Shown here: positions 16,735-25,446 of the stretch, in pieces
How the letters are laid out: the number at the start of each line of letters is the position of its first letter
Position numbering within the stretch: the first letter of the stretch is position 1
Assembly (NCBI RefSeq): GCF_944321625.1
Contig: NZ_CALUMA010000091.1
Coordinates: 1-58,223, forward strand
Reading direction: 5' to 3'
Length of the DNA: 58,223 nucleotides
DNA from: an uncultured Slackia sp.
Lineage (GTDB): Bacteria; Actinomycetota; Coriobacteriia; Coriobacteriales; Eggerthellaceae
Notes under the pieces: generated by a model
What the model saw: only the letters and a program-made list of their open reading frames with translations
What the model was told of the DNA's origin: nothing
Databases searched by the model: none
Position numbers and translations under genes: made by a program

Positions 16735-18252
16735 ATGGCGTTTTATTACGAAGAGCCTTCCCGCACCTTCAATGAATACCTCTTGGTTCCCGGTCACACG
16801 CCGGCCAGTTGTATTCCCGCCAAGGTCAGCTTGAAAACGCCGCTGGTGCGCTACCGCAAGGGCGAGGAGGAATGCCCCATCTCGCTGAACGTGCCCATGG
16901 TGTCCGCCATCATGGCTGCCGTGTCTGACGACCGCATGGCTGTGGCCCTGGCAACCGAAGGCGGCATGTCCTTCATCTACGGCAAACAGTCCATCGAGGA
17001 CGAGGCCGCTATGGTGGCTCGCGCGAAGTCCTATAAGGCAGGCTTCGTGGTGAGCGACGCCACGCTTTCTCCCGACATGACGCTTGAGCAGGTGCTCGAG
17101 CTTAAGGAGAAGACGGGCCACTCCACCATGCCCGTCACCGCCGGTGCCAGCGCTACGGGCAAGCTGCTGGGCATGGTGACTGAGCGCGATTACCGCCTGT
17201 CCCGCATGCCGCTCGACCTCAAGGTGTCCGAGTTCATGACCCCGCGTGAGAAGCTGATTACCGCCCCCGCCGACACCACACTGTCCGAGGCTAACGACAT
17301 CATCTGGGAGCGCAAGCTCAACAGCCTGCCCCTGGTGGATGCCAATGATTGCCTGGCCTACCTGGTGTTCCGCAAGGACTACGATTCGCATAAAGAAAAC
17401 CCGCTGGAGATGCTCGACCACGAGAAGCGTTACATGGTGGGCGCGGGTATCAACTCCCGCGACTACGCCGAGCGCGTTCCCGCTTTGGTGGAGGCCGGCG
17501 TTGACGTGCTCTGCATCGACTCCTCGGAGGGCTTCTCTGATTGGCAGAAGATGACCATCGAGTGGGTGCGTGAGCGCTACGGCGACTCCGTCAAGATTGG
17601 CGCGGGCAATGTGGTCGATCGCGACGGTTTCCGCTTCCTGGCCGAGGCTGGCGCCGACTTCGTGAAGGTGGGTATCGGCGGCGGTTCCATCTGCATCACG
17701 CGTGAGACCAAGGGCATCGGCCGCGGTCAGGCTACGGCCACCATCGAGGTCGCCAAGGCTCGCGACGAGTACTTCGAGGAGACGGGCATTTACGTGCCCA
17801 TCTGCTCCGACGGTGGCATCGTGTACGACCATCATATCTCCCTGGCTCTGGCCATGGGCGCCGACTTCGTGATGCTGGGCCGTTACTTCGCCCGCTTCGA
17901 CGAGAGCCCCTCGGCGAAGGTGCTGGTCAACGGCAACTACATGAAAGAGTACTGGGGCGAGGGTTCTGCGCGTGCCCGCAACTGGGGCCGTTACGACCTG
18001 GGCGGCAAGAAGAGCCTGTCCTTCGAAGAGGGCGTTGACTCTTACGTGCCCTACGCCGGCAGCCTGAAAGACAACATGGCGGTTACGCTGCTCAAGATCA
18101 AATCCACCATGAGCAACTGCGGCGCGCTCACTATCCCTGAGTTCCGCGACAAGGCGAAGCTCACGCTGGTGTCTTCCACCTCTATCGTTGAGGGCGGCGC
18201 GCACGACGTGCTGCTGAAGGACAAGACCCCGTACGTGGGCAGCGCCCGATAA
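16735..18252 (+). CDS. guaB: IMP dehydrogenase
   Basis: The 505-residue enzyme oxidises IMP to XMP, the committed step to GMP. The catalytic loop reads [19 protein letters not shown] with the active-site Cys, and [11 protein letters not shown] follows as the monophosphate site. Residues 115-235 form a CBS pair (MTERDYR-like and LPLVDAND words) inserted in the barrel as usual. AAGGAG immediately before the ATG at 16735 decides the start. A 25-residue upstream extension in frame is not translated. Codon use is strongly biased to C- and G-ending codons, as in a highly expressed gene. A terminator follows. Confidence 0.95.
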   Translation: MAFYYEEPSRTFNEYLLVPGHTPASCIPAKVSLKTPLVRYRKGEEECPISLNVPMVSAIMAAVSDDRMAVALATEGGMSFIYGKQSIEDEAAMVARAKSYKAGFVVSDATLSPDMTLEQVLELKEKTGHSTMPVTAGASATGKLLGMVTERDYRLSRMPLDLKVSEFMTPREKLITAPADTTLSEANDIIWERKLNSLPLVDANDCLAYLVFRKDYDSHKENPLEMLDHEKRYMVGAGINSRDYAERVPALVEAGVDVLCIDSSEGFSDWQKMTIEWVRERYGDSVKIGAGNVVDRDGFRFLAEAGADFVKVGIGGGSICITRETKGIGRGQATATIEVAKARDEYFEETGIYVPICSDGGIVYDHHISLALAMGADFVMLGRYFARFDESPSAKVLVNGNYMKEYWGEGSARARNWGRYDLGGKKSLSFEEGVDSYVPYAGSLKDNMAVTLLKIKSTMSNCGALTIPEFRDKAKLTLVSSTSIVEGGAHDVLLKDKTPYVGSAR

Positions 18253-18263
18253 GCGCATTTGAC

Positions 18264-18290
18264 GAGCCGGCACTTCGAACGTGCCGGCTC
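18264..18290 (+). terminator. Terminator after guaB
   Basis: GAGCCGGCAC and GTGCCGGCTC form a perfect 10-base stem around TTCGAAC, followed by a mixed GTTGATTGT tail. Confidence 0.75.
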
Positions 18291-18348
18291 GTTGATTGTC
18301 TCGGCGCCGCCGAGGCCTGTATCTGTCCCCCGAGGAAAGTAGTCCGCC

Positions 18349-19521
18349 ATCAAAGCTCTGAAGAACATACATACGCTGCCGTTAGCGCCCAGGCTTCTCG
18401 CGTGCACGCTGGCGGCGACGCTTTGCATGCCCGTCGCGACGGCGCATCCCGCATTCGCCGACGAGGTGAGCGACGCCAAGGCGGCGCTCGATCAAGCAGA
18501 GGCGCGCATGGCGCAAATCGCCGAGGAACACGCGCAACTTGAGGCCCAGGTGGAAGAGCTCCAGGGCCAGATCGATGACGCTACGCAGGGCGTCATGGAT
18601 GCCCAGACTGCCATGCAGGAAGGGCGTGCCCATCTGGGCGAAGTGATGTCGTACGAGTACAAGACCGGCGGCATCGGCCTGCTGGAGGTCATTTTTGGGT
18701 CGCAGAGCTTGGATGACCTGATTGACAACCTGCAGTATGCGGAATCCGTCCAGGCCGCTCAGGCCAAAATCATCGAGGAGCAAAAGGTTCTCGAGGAGCA
18801 GTTCACCACCGCTCTGGACGATCTCAACACCAAGAAGGACGCCCAGATGAAGGCGCTTGACGAGGCCGACCAGAAGAGCAAAGAGGCTGCTCAGGTGGTA
18901 GAGGGCGCGCAGGCGCAGCTCGAAAAGGCCGAGGACGAGGCCGCGCGCCGCGAGGCGGAGCGTCTGGCCGAGCTGCAGAGGCAGGCCGAAGAGCTCAAGG
19001 CTCAGCAGGAAGCCGCGGCTGCCGCGCAGGAAACGCCTGCGAGCACCGAGTCTGATAACCAGGGTTCCGCCTCCGAGGAGCAGCCTGCGGGCGATGGCTC
19101 CAACGGCGGTTCTACGGGCGGCACGTCCGGTGGAAGCTCTTCGGGCGGCAACGAGGGCTCGAGCGGTTCCGGCGGCGATCAGGCAACCGATCCCGGTTCG
19201 GGCTGGCAGACGGGCATCGCTTCGGCGTACGGCTCCAAGAGCGACGGCACGTTGGGCGGCACCACCGCCACGGGCGCTATCGTCACCGAGAGCTCCATGG
19301 GTGTGGCCATTCCTATGTCGTGGCCCAATTATCGCTCCTACCTGGGTCGCAGCGTAGAGATCAGCTACGGCGGTATGACCGTGATCGCCGTGGTCAATGA
19401 CTGCGGCGGTATGGGCGGCGGCTCCCGCTCGCTGGATTTGCAGCCGGGTGTGTGGAAGGCCTTCGGTGCTAGCTCTTGCTACGACTGGGGCCTGCGCACC
19501 GTAAGCTACAGGTTCCTGTAA
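18349..19521 (+). CDS. Secreted coiled-coil protein with RlpA-like double-psi barrel
   Basis: The protein has a signal peptide ending PAFA before DEVSDA, a coiled-coil region of about 190 residues like PcsB-type hydrolase cofactors, a Gly/Ser linker, and a C-terminal RlpA-like barrel (GIASAYG, VVNDCGGMGGGSRSLDL). It probably acts on peptidoglycan. An ATG at 18427 lies inside the signal peptide. The frame is open upstream to a stop at 18340, and the only codon well placed after GAGGAAAG is ATC at 18349, which yields a normal signal peptide (KALKNIHTLPL...). ATC may be a rare start or a mutated ATG. A CTG at 18358 is another option. Confidence 0.8.
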   Translation: MKALKNIHTLPLAPRLLACTLAATLCMPVATAHPAFADEVSDAKAALDQAEARMAQIAEEHAQLEAQVEELQGQIDDATQGVMDAQTAMQEGRAHLGEVMSYEYKTGGIGLLEVIFGSQSLDDLIDNLQYAESVQAAQAKIIEEQKVLEEQFTTALDDLNTKKDAQMKALDEADQKSKEAAQVVEGAQAQLEKAEDEAARREAERLAELQRQAEELKAQQEAAAAAQETPASTESDNQGSASEEQPAGDGSNGGSTGGTSGGSSSGGNEGSSGSGGDQATDPGSGWQTGIASAYGSKSDGTLGGTTATGAIVTESSMGVAIPMSWPNYRSYLGRSVEISYGGMTVIAVVNDCGGMGGGSRSLDLQPGVWKAFGASSCYDWGLRTVSYRFL

Positions 19522-19542
19522 GGGATTGCCATTAACTACATT

Positions 19543-19567
19543 AAGGGCGTCGTTGGACGCCCTTTTT
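19543..19567 (+). terminator. Terminator before the signalling island
   Basis: AAGGGCGTC and GGACGCCCTT pair around GTT, and the stem runs into TTTTT. It separates the RlpA-like gene from the TIR gene. Confidence 0.85.
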
Positions 19568-19644
19568 CGTGCGCACGATTTTGCCTGTGCATCTTAGGGT
19601 ATCATCATGACCGAAAACACTATGCATGGGGAAGGACGACGGAT

Positions 19645-22600
19645 ATGTCCGACGCAACGCACGAGCTCGAGTCGGTTGAAGTGGGCGATTCGTTCATGTA
19701 CGAGGCGTTCATAAGCTATCGGCATCTGCCGAAGGATACCGCTGTCGCCAAGCGCGTCCAGCGGGCTATCGAGGACTTTTCCATTCCCGTTGCGCTGCGC
19801 CAGGAGGCGGGGCGCCCGAAGCTCGGCAAGACGTTTCGCGACGAGGACGAGCTTCCTGCCGGCGGCGCGCTCAGCGAGCAAATCAAAGAGGCCCTCCGTA
19901 TCTCTCGGGCGCTCATCGTTGTGTGCTCTCCTGAAACGCCGAAATCCACCTGGGTGTCTGCCGAGATTGAGACTTTCATTTCGCTACACGGGCGAGAATC
20001 CGTGTTCGTGGTGCTGGCTGATGGCGAGCCTGTCGAAAGCTTTCCGAACGTCTTGTATGAGTCCTCTTCGTCGGCTTTGCCGATGGATGCGAACACCATA
20101 ACGTCCGATGAACCGGTGGCTGCGGATTTCCGCGAAGGCAAAACGGCAAGACAGTATCGCATCGAGGCGGCACGCATCCGCGCGGCACTTATCGGGTGTC
20201 GTCCGGATGATCTCATCCAGCGCCAGAAAACTCGAATCATGCAACGTGCTGTTGTCGGTGGCCTGTGCGTCGCTGTGGCTTTGGGTGCCTTCGGCATGTT
20301 TGCGTTTGCGCAGCATGTATCAATCGAGCAAGCGAATCGTGAAAATCTGATCATTCAGTCTGAACAATACGCGGCAGATGCCCATGCCTCGTTGGAATCC
20401 GGTGACAGGAAAAGCGCCATTCGATCGGCGCTTCAATCGGTCGATGCCGCAGAGCAAGCGGGCATATCAACGGCGTCGGCGCATGTCATGCTCGCGGAAT
20501 CGCTGGGCATGTACCCTGCCGCCTCGGGATTCCAGTCGTGCTATACCAAAGAGGGGATTCAGGATATCGGGTCGAATCTCGCGGTATCGCCAACGGGCGG
20601 ATGGTTCGCGCTCTGCGAGTCGCTAGAGGATATTTCCATATGCGATATCGCAACGGGCGACGAGATTGCGACTTTGGATTCTGCGGCTCTCGAAGACGCG
20701 TTGGGCGAAGCGTCGGACGGCTCTTTCCTAGACAGCATGCATGCCTATGGCGACGTGCTTATTTGCATGACGGAATCGGCGGATTTGGCATGCTTCGATG
20801 CGGGGAGCGGCGAATTGCGCTGGGCGAAAACGAAAGAAGAAGTGGGCTATCTTTGGGATATGCAGGAAGCGCCCGATTGCAAGACAATTGGCATGTTGAG
20901 CCTTGTTGCGGATAAGGCGTTCTCGCTGCTCATGGTGGATATGCATACGGGTGAAGTGAAGGACGAATATCCTCTTGATATTGCGCTTGGTACCGGCCAA
21001 TTCTTGGCGTTTGATGACAAGGGTGCGCGTGCGGCGATCGTTTCGGGGTGCGATGTCGTCCTTGTGGATTTGGGCAACGGGGCGAGCGCTACGGTGCAGG
21101 CTGCAAGCGAAATGGTGACCGATGTCGCATTCGGAGGCGATGCGCTTTGCGTGACGAGCAGCCCCGCTGATGAAACGGAATCTATCAAGGTGGGCGCGAG
21201 CGAAGAGGCCCTGGAGACGCGCTCTCCTTCGACGCGCGTCACCATCGAGGCATTCGACTGCGAAACCCTTGAGCTCATATGGAGCGACGAGAGAGAATGG
21301 GAGGCGTATTCCGGCGACTCCTCGACGAATCCAGTGGCGCTAGAGTCGCGCGTGTCTGCGTTTGAGGCGGCAGGAGCAAGCCTGTTCCTCGTTACTGCAG
21401 GAAACGATGCCTTTGCTTATGTGACCGACGATGGGTCGAGCACGCCGCTTCTAGAGGGCGACACCCCCATAGTTGCGTATGATATAGACGATCGCGACGG
21501 TGCTCTGACGATACGTGCTTGGTCGTTCGATGGAGCATGCACTGAGGTGAAGTTTCCAATCGCCTCCGACTCTCTGTTTCGCACATGCTCGCTTGGCGGT
21601 TTTGCCGAAGACGTGTGGGCGGTATATCCTGCTCGGGTCCAAGGCGACATGTATGCCGTCGGTCTTGCGGCAGAGAATCGCGAAAAAGCCCTCGTCACCA
21701 AGTATGTCGATGCGTCGAATTCTCCCGATAGCGTCTTTATTGGAAACGATAGGGGCGGCTCGATTTCCCTCAATTGCGACGAGTCTCGTGTCGCGTGGCA
21801 GTCGCAGGACGGTGTGCTCATGGTGACCGACACCGCCACGCTTGAGAGCGAGCCTGTCGTGAACTGCGAGGAATTGGGCATCAAATCTTGGGAAATCGAC
21901 AACACGAGCATGGCGTTCTCGCAAACCGATCCGCGCGTTGTGTATCTGCGCGACAAGGGGTCGGAGAGCGCCCCGCCGCATATCTGGGCGCTCGATGTCG
22001 TAACGGACGACATTCTAGGCTCGTGGACGTGGGAATATGCTCGAGAGGGTGACGACTTCGAAGAATGCACCATATCCGACGAGCGCAACGGAAGCTTTGT
22101 GGTGCGCATTCCAGCCTATGGATACATAGGCGTTGTTGACGCGGCATCGCTGGAAACGACCATTGAATTCACGGCAACCAATGAGGTGCCCCTGGCAGAT
22201 ATCGTGCCTCTTCCCGAGAGAGGCATGCTGGCGAGCTATGCCGGCGGAGACGTGCGGCTTTATGACGAAACGCTTGCGCTTCTTGGCGACGGCCTTGACG
22301 GCGCTTCGGTGGCCGACGCCGATTCGCTGGGTGAATTCACCGCCGTTTCACCTGATGGGAACCTCGTCTTCGTGGCGTGCGACGACGGCATCCTGCGCGC
22401 GCTCAGCATTCAGGACGGGTCATGCGTTTGGTCCGCGGAGTTCGATTCGACGGCGGGATGCCTGCTGTCGAGCTCGCCAGATGGGAGCTATCTCTTCGCT
22501 CAGAGTTCGGACGGCGTATGCGTGTTTTTCGACAAGGAGACAGGCGTGCGCCTAACAAGCTCGGAATCGCTTTCGACCATTGGGGACGTGAAGTATTCAG

Positions 22601-22887
22601 AGTCATGCGACAAGGTGTTTTTGCTATTGCTTGACGGCAGGCTCAACCCTCGGACGACGGTGCTTTCGCTCGGCGCGGGCGATGCGTCTGGCTCGGCGTC
22701 TTCCGAGCTTAGCGCTTCCGGCGAGCAGGGCCGACAGGCAATGACATGCGAGATTGAATGCGAAATAGGGGGAGGCAGAGCCGTCTCTTCGAAAAACGGA
22801 TTGGTGTTCGCTCAGGGCGACAACGAGATTTGGTGCATGCCCTATTATTCCCTTGATGATCTGAAATCTCTTGCAAGCCAGGCATAA
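19645..22887 (+). CDS. TIR-domain, single-pass membrane, beta-propeller receptor-like protein
   Basis: The 1080-residue protein opens with a TIR domain: YEAFISYRH (residues 19-27), FRDEDEL (64-70), VVCSPETPKSTW (92-103). WVSAE places the catalytic Glu at 107, the same spacing as the WxxxE of NAD-cleaving TIRs. One membrane helix lies at about 202-223, with no signal peptide before it. The rest, 240-1080, is a repeat-rich region with PTGGWFAL, SPDGNLVF and SPDGSYLF words of a WD40/PQQ-like propeller. TIR would face the cytosol and the propeller the outside. GGGGAAGGACG precedes the ATG. It heads a module with PP2C, FHA and kinase-like/RyR genes. Confidence 0.85.
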   Translation: MSDATHELESVEVGDSFMYEAFISYRHLPKDTAVAKRVQRAIEDFSIPVALRQEAGRPKLGKTFRDEDELPAGGALSEQIKEALRISRALIVVCSPETPKSTWVSAEIETFISLHGRESVFVVLADGEPVESFPNVLYESSSSALPMDANTITSDEPVAADFREGKTARQYRIEAARIRAALIGCRPDDLIQRQKTRIMQRAVVGGLCVAVALGAFGMFAFAQHVSIEQANRENLIIQSEQYAADAHASLESGDRKSAIRSALQSVDAAEQAGISTASAHVMLAESLGMYPAASGFQSCYTKEGIQDIGSNLAVSPTGGWFALCESLEDISICDIATGDEIATLDSAALEDALGEASDGSFLDSMHAYGDVLICMTESADLACFDAGSGELRWAKTKEEVGYLWDMQEAPDCKTIGMLSLVADKAFSLLMVDMHTGEVKDEYPLDIALGTGQFLAFDDKGARAAIVSGCDVVLVDLGNGASATVQAASEMVTDVAFGGDALCVTSSPADETESIKVGASEEALETRSPSTRVTIEAFDCETLELIWSDEREWEAYSGDSSTNPVALESRVSAFEAAGASLFLVTAGNDAFAYVTDDGSSTPLLEGDTPIVAYDIDDRDGALTIRAWSFDGACTEVKFPIASDSLFRTCSLGGFAEDVWAVYPARVQGDMYAVGLAAENREKALVTKYVDASNSPDSVFIGNDRGGSISLNCDESRVAWQSQDGVLMVTDTATLESEPVVNCEELGIKSWEIDNTSMAFSQTDPRVVYLRDKGSESAPPHIWALDVVTDDILGSWTWEYAREGDDFEECTISDERNGSFVVRIPAYGYIGVVDAASLETTIEFTATNEVPLADIVPLPERGMLASYAGGDVRLYDETLALLGDGLDGASVADADSLGEFTAVSPDGNLVFVACDDGILRALSIQDGSCVWSAEFDSTAGCLLSSSPDGSYLFAQSSDGVCVFFDKETGVRLTSSESLSTIGDVKYSESCDKVFLLLLDGRLNPRTTVLSLGAGDASGSASSELSASGEQGRQAMTCEIECEIGGGRAVSSKNGLVFAQGDNEIWCMPYYSLDDLKSLASQA

Positions 22888-23072
22888 AGCGCTGCATTCA
22901 GGGGAAACAAAGCTTTAACGGTTTCATACGGCATTCCGCGGCGCACTCTCCATTGGGATTTGCGAGAAAATGAAGCGACGCCCATTGGGAAACAACGTAG
23001 CTTTACGTGGCTTACCATGCTCTCAGTGATGGGAGTATAGGAAGTTTTGCGAAAGCGAAAAGCGATACTGCG
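22888..23072 (+). promoter_or_regulatory. Gap with two ATTGGGA words before the PP2C gene
   Basis: ATTGGGATT lies at 22952-22960 and ATTGGGAAA at 22984-22992, 32 bases apart, or about three helical turns. A TATAGG box at 23036 could be the -10 of a PP2C-FHA promoter. The same word recurs before three later transcription units of the island. Confidence 0.45.
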
Positions 23073-23822
23073 ATGATGCATACGGTAACCGTTGAATTGG
23101 ATGAGTATCTTTGCGGCGGGTGCAGCGTGGCCTCCTCGAGCGACGGCCTCGCGGAAAGCCGCATGGCCTTCTTCAAAGAGGGCTTTGTACTCTGCGATGG
23201 CGTGGGCGATGTTCCCGGCGGCGGACGACCCATGGCAGAGCTTGCTGTATGGGAGTGCTCCCGCCTTTTGCGAGCGGGCCTCAATGCCGAAGATGCGCTC
23301 ATAGGAGCCGGTCGCCTTATCTCGCGCGCCTCGTTTTTGGTGGAAAGCGGCGGAACCACCGTTCTTGTGGGAAAATTCTGCAGTGATGGAAGCATCGAGG
23401 TGTGCTCGGCGGGCGATACGCTGGGCTTTTCCGTGGGCAAAGGCGCCGCGAAGCCCATCGGCGGTTCAGGATGGGGAAGCAATGCCGTGACCGAGTGTTT
23501 GGGTGCCGGAAGGGCAGGGGCTCCCAAACGAGGGACATACGGCGCGAGTCGCGTGCGTGTGAACCCGGGCGAGTGGCTCTGCCTCATGACCGGAGGAGCC
23601 TGGCGCAGCGTTCCCCTGATGAGCATGTCGAGCATCTGCCGCGATTGCGTTGGTGCTCCGCAGGATGCCGCTCGCTATCTTGCCGAAGCCGCAAAATGCT
23701 ATGGGGTGCATGGCGATGTGGCGGTGGCGGTCATAGAGCGTGTCGTGCGCGTTTCTTCGAAGCGCGATCGCAAGGCGTTGCAGCGAAGCGGCGTTCGTCT
23801 GCGCCGCGCGGTGGTGGAGTGA
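23073..23822 (+). CDS. PP2C-like protein phosphatase, partly degenerate
   Basis: The 249-residue protein follows the PP2C order: CDGVGDVPGG (41-50, in place of ADGMGG), GGTTVLVG (93-100), SAGDTLGF (112-119), LMTGGAW (171-177) and HGDVAVAV (213-220). The usual SDG of motif 8 reads TGG, so one metal-ligand Asp is missing, and activity may be low or altered. An earlier in-frame GTG exists at 23007, but it lies before the putative -10, so I prefer the ATG at 23073. The FHA gene starts seven bases after its stop. It would reverse the action of a kinase in the module. Confidence 0.72.
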   Translation: MMHTVTVELDEYLCGGCSVASSSDGLAESRMAFFKEGFVLCDGVGDVPGGGRPMAELAVWECSRLLRAGLNAEDALIGAGRLISRASFLVESGGTTVLVGKFCSDGSIEVCSAGDTLGFSVGKGAAKPIGGSGWGSNAVTECLGAGRAGAPKRGTYGASRVRVNPGEWLCLMTGGAWRSVPLMSMSSICRDCVGAPQDAARYLAEAAKCYGVHGDVAVAVIERVVRVSSKRDRKALQRSGVRLRRAVVE

Positions 23823-23829
23823 GGACGGA

Positions 23830-25365
23830 ATGGAGCCTAAGAACGAGCAAAAGCCGGTCAACGTACTGACGGAATTTCTGACCGATTGGATACGAAAGAA
23901 CTCGAAGGAATCTGCGCCGTTCTACTCGTTCGAGGTGGGAAAGCGCAAAAACGTCGAGCAGAAAGACGTCGAGCGTTGGATATTCAACTGCAACTATCTG
24001 TACTACCGACTGGGCGATTGCCTGTTTGAAAAAGGCTTTTTCTCTTCGTCTTCCGATGGCGACAAAGCGCTATTCGCGTGTCTTGACGCTTTCAAGACCA
24101 TAAAGGACTCAAATCCGCTTAACCTGCGACAGAAAACCGATGCCGCGGTTATCAACGAGCTTGCCAAGGATTGGCCTCCCCTGGTCAAATCGAGCCGCAA
24201 CAGGCTTGATAAGTTCCTTGCGACAATGGAAGAGTTTCGTCCTGCTCTTGTTGACGGTTCGGAGGAGCGCGATGGGGCGCTTGATGGCTTCATCGCCGAG
24301 ATGAAATCGGAAGCGGAGTTCTATTCATCTTTGGCGCGGACCCCCGGCGGCAATGAGCGCGCTGTTCTCGACAGGTGCAAGATGCTCATTCCCCTCTGGT
24401 GCGTCAAGGAAATAAACCCCCTGTATACGTTGCTCATCTGGCATGACGAGAGTGCCATATCTGAGTTGTGCGAGCGCATGAAGGAGTCGTTCGAACGTTG
24501 CGGGTATTCGAGCGCAAATGGGGGATACAAGCACGACGCATACACGGTGATGGTCAAGCGTGCGCAGTCCGCCTATTTGGAGGACATAGATTACGATGGA
24601 TCTGAACTGGGCGAATATACCATCACCGAACTTGTGAGCATGTATGACAGGTCTCAGCTGTCGGTCGATCGCATTCAAGATTCGCCTTCGTTCCCACGAG
24701 GGCTTTTGGCTAAGTCGCAGCTCATCTGGAACGTGGTCATCTGCTCGATATTCGGCCCCAAAGAAGTGGTGAATCCGCGCGTTGAGGAATATACGGCGCT
24801 CAAGCGGGTGCCGCGCTTGTGGGGCAGCATCGACGAGATGCGCGAAGGGATGTGCGGCGAGGTCAACTTGCGCAGGCGGTACCGAAACCGCGGCGTGGAA
24901 ACCGTGGGTCGCATCGTCATGGAAGACGTGCGTTCGAGCTGTTTGTGGAAGGTCATCGGAAGCGTGTATGACGAAGAGGCGCCGCTGCCGCCAAGCGACT
25001 ACACCGCCCAATACGAAGACATGACCGGCGCGTTCATCGCAACGCGATGCTATGACGGCCACGGTCGCATTTGCGAGGGCGACGGCGACTCCCGCTATCA
25101 CGTGGAGATATCGGTCAAGGTGGACGAGTCCGGGCGAAAGGAGCTTGTGGCGCGCGATCTGGGCTCTACGAACGGGAGCTACGTTTTACGTCAAAGTGGC
25201 AGGTCGGAGATGTATTACGTGCTGAAAAACGACGATGATATCGGCGTGGAGGCTTGGGCGCCCATCCTTGGCGTGAGCCCCGAGGCGGTGGAGATTGTCG
25301 ATGAACTCGAGCTTCGCCGCGGCGATATCATCAATCTGTGCAATTCTTGCTTTGAGATTGTTTAG
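23830..25365 (+). CDS. FHA-domain protein with long helical N-terminal region
   Basis: The 511-residue protein ends in an FHA domain at about 400-511: DLGSTNGSYVL is the conserved core that follows the phosphothreonine-binding loops, and LELRRGDIINL closes the fold. The first 380 residues are mainly helical, charged, and unlike any family I know. FHA domains bind phosphothreonine peptides, so this is the likely reader of phosphorylation set by the neighbouring kinase-like proteins. The ATG at 23830 follows the PP2C stop after seven bases, which rules out the longer frame from 23740. Confidence 0.8.
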   Translation: MEPKNEQKPVNVLTEFLTDWIRKNSKESAPFYSFEVGKRKNVEQKDVERWIFNCNYLYYRLGDCLFEKGFFSSSSDGDKALFACLDAFKTIKDSNPLNLRQKTDAAVINELAKDWPPLVKSSRNRLDKFLATMEEFRPALVDGSEERDGALDGFIAEMKSEAEFYSSLARTPGGNERAVLDRCKMLIPLWCVKEINPLYTLLIWHDESAISELCERMKESFERCGYSSANGGYKHDAYTVMVKRAQSAYLEDIDYDGSELGEYTITELVSMYDRSQLSVDRIQDSPSFPRGLLAKSQLIWNVVICSIFGPKEVVNPRVEEYTALKRVPRLWGSIDEMREGMCGEVNLRRRYRNRGVETVGRIVMEDVRSSCLWKVIGSVYDEEAPLPPSDYTAQYEDMTGAFIATRCYDGHGRICEGDGDSRYHVEISVKVDESGRKELVARDLGSTNGSYVLRQSGRSEMYYVLKNDDDIGVEAWAPILGVSPEAVEIVDELELRRGDIINLCNSCFEIV

Positions 25366-25380
25366 CGTGTAATACTCCCT

Positions 25381-25421
25381 TTGCCGACTGCCTTGTGCAT
25401 TCTGTATTATGCAGGGCAGTC
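25381..25421 (+). promoter_or_regulatory. Promoter with dyad around the -10 box, before the kinase/RyR gene
   Basis: TTGCCG (25381-25386) and TATTAT (25405-25410) are 18 bases apart. GACTGCC (25386-25392) and GGCAGTC (25415-25421) form a dyad that encloses the -10 box, and TGCAT/ATGCA lie inside it. A repressor or an mRNA hairpin could use it. Confidence 0.5.
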
Positions 25422-25446
25422 GAATTGCAGGGAGAAGGGCAGGGCC

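Noticed and set aside
23007..23072. Longer N-terminus for the PP2C-like protein
   Set aside because: The extension overlaps the likely promoter and does not add any PP2C motif.
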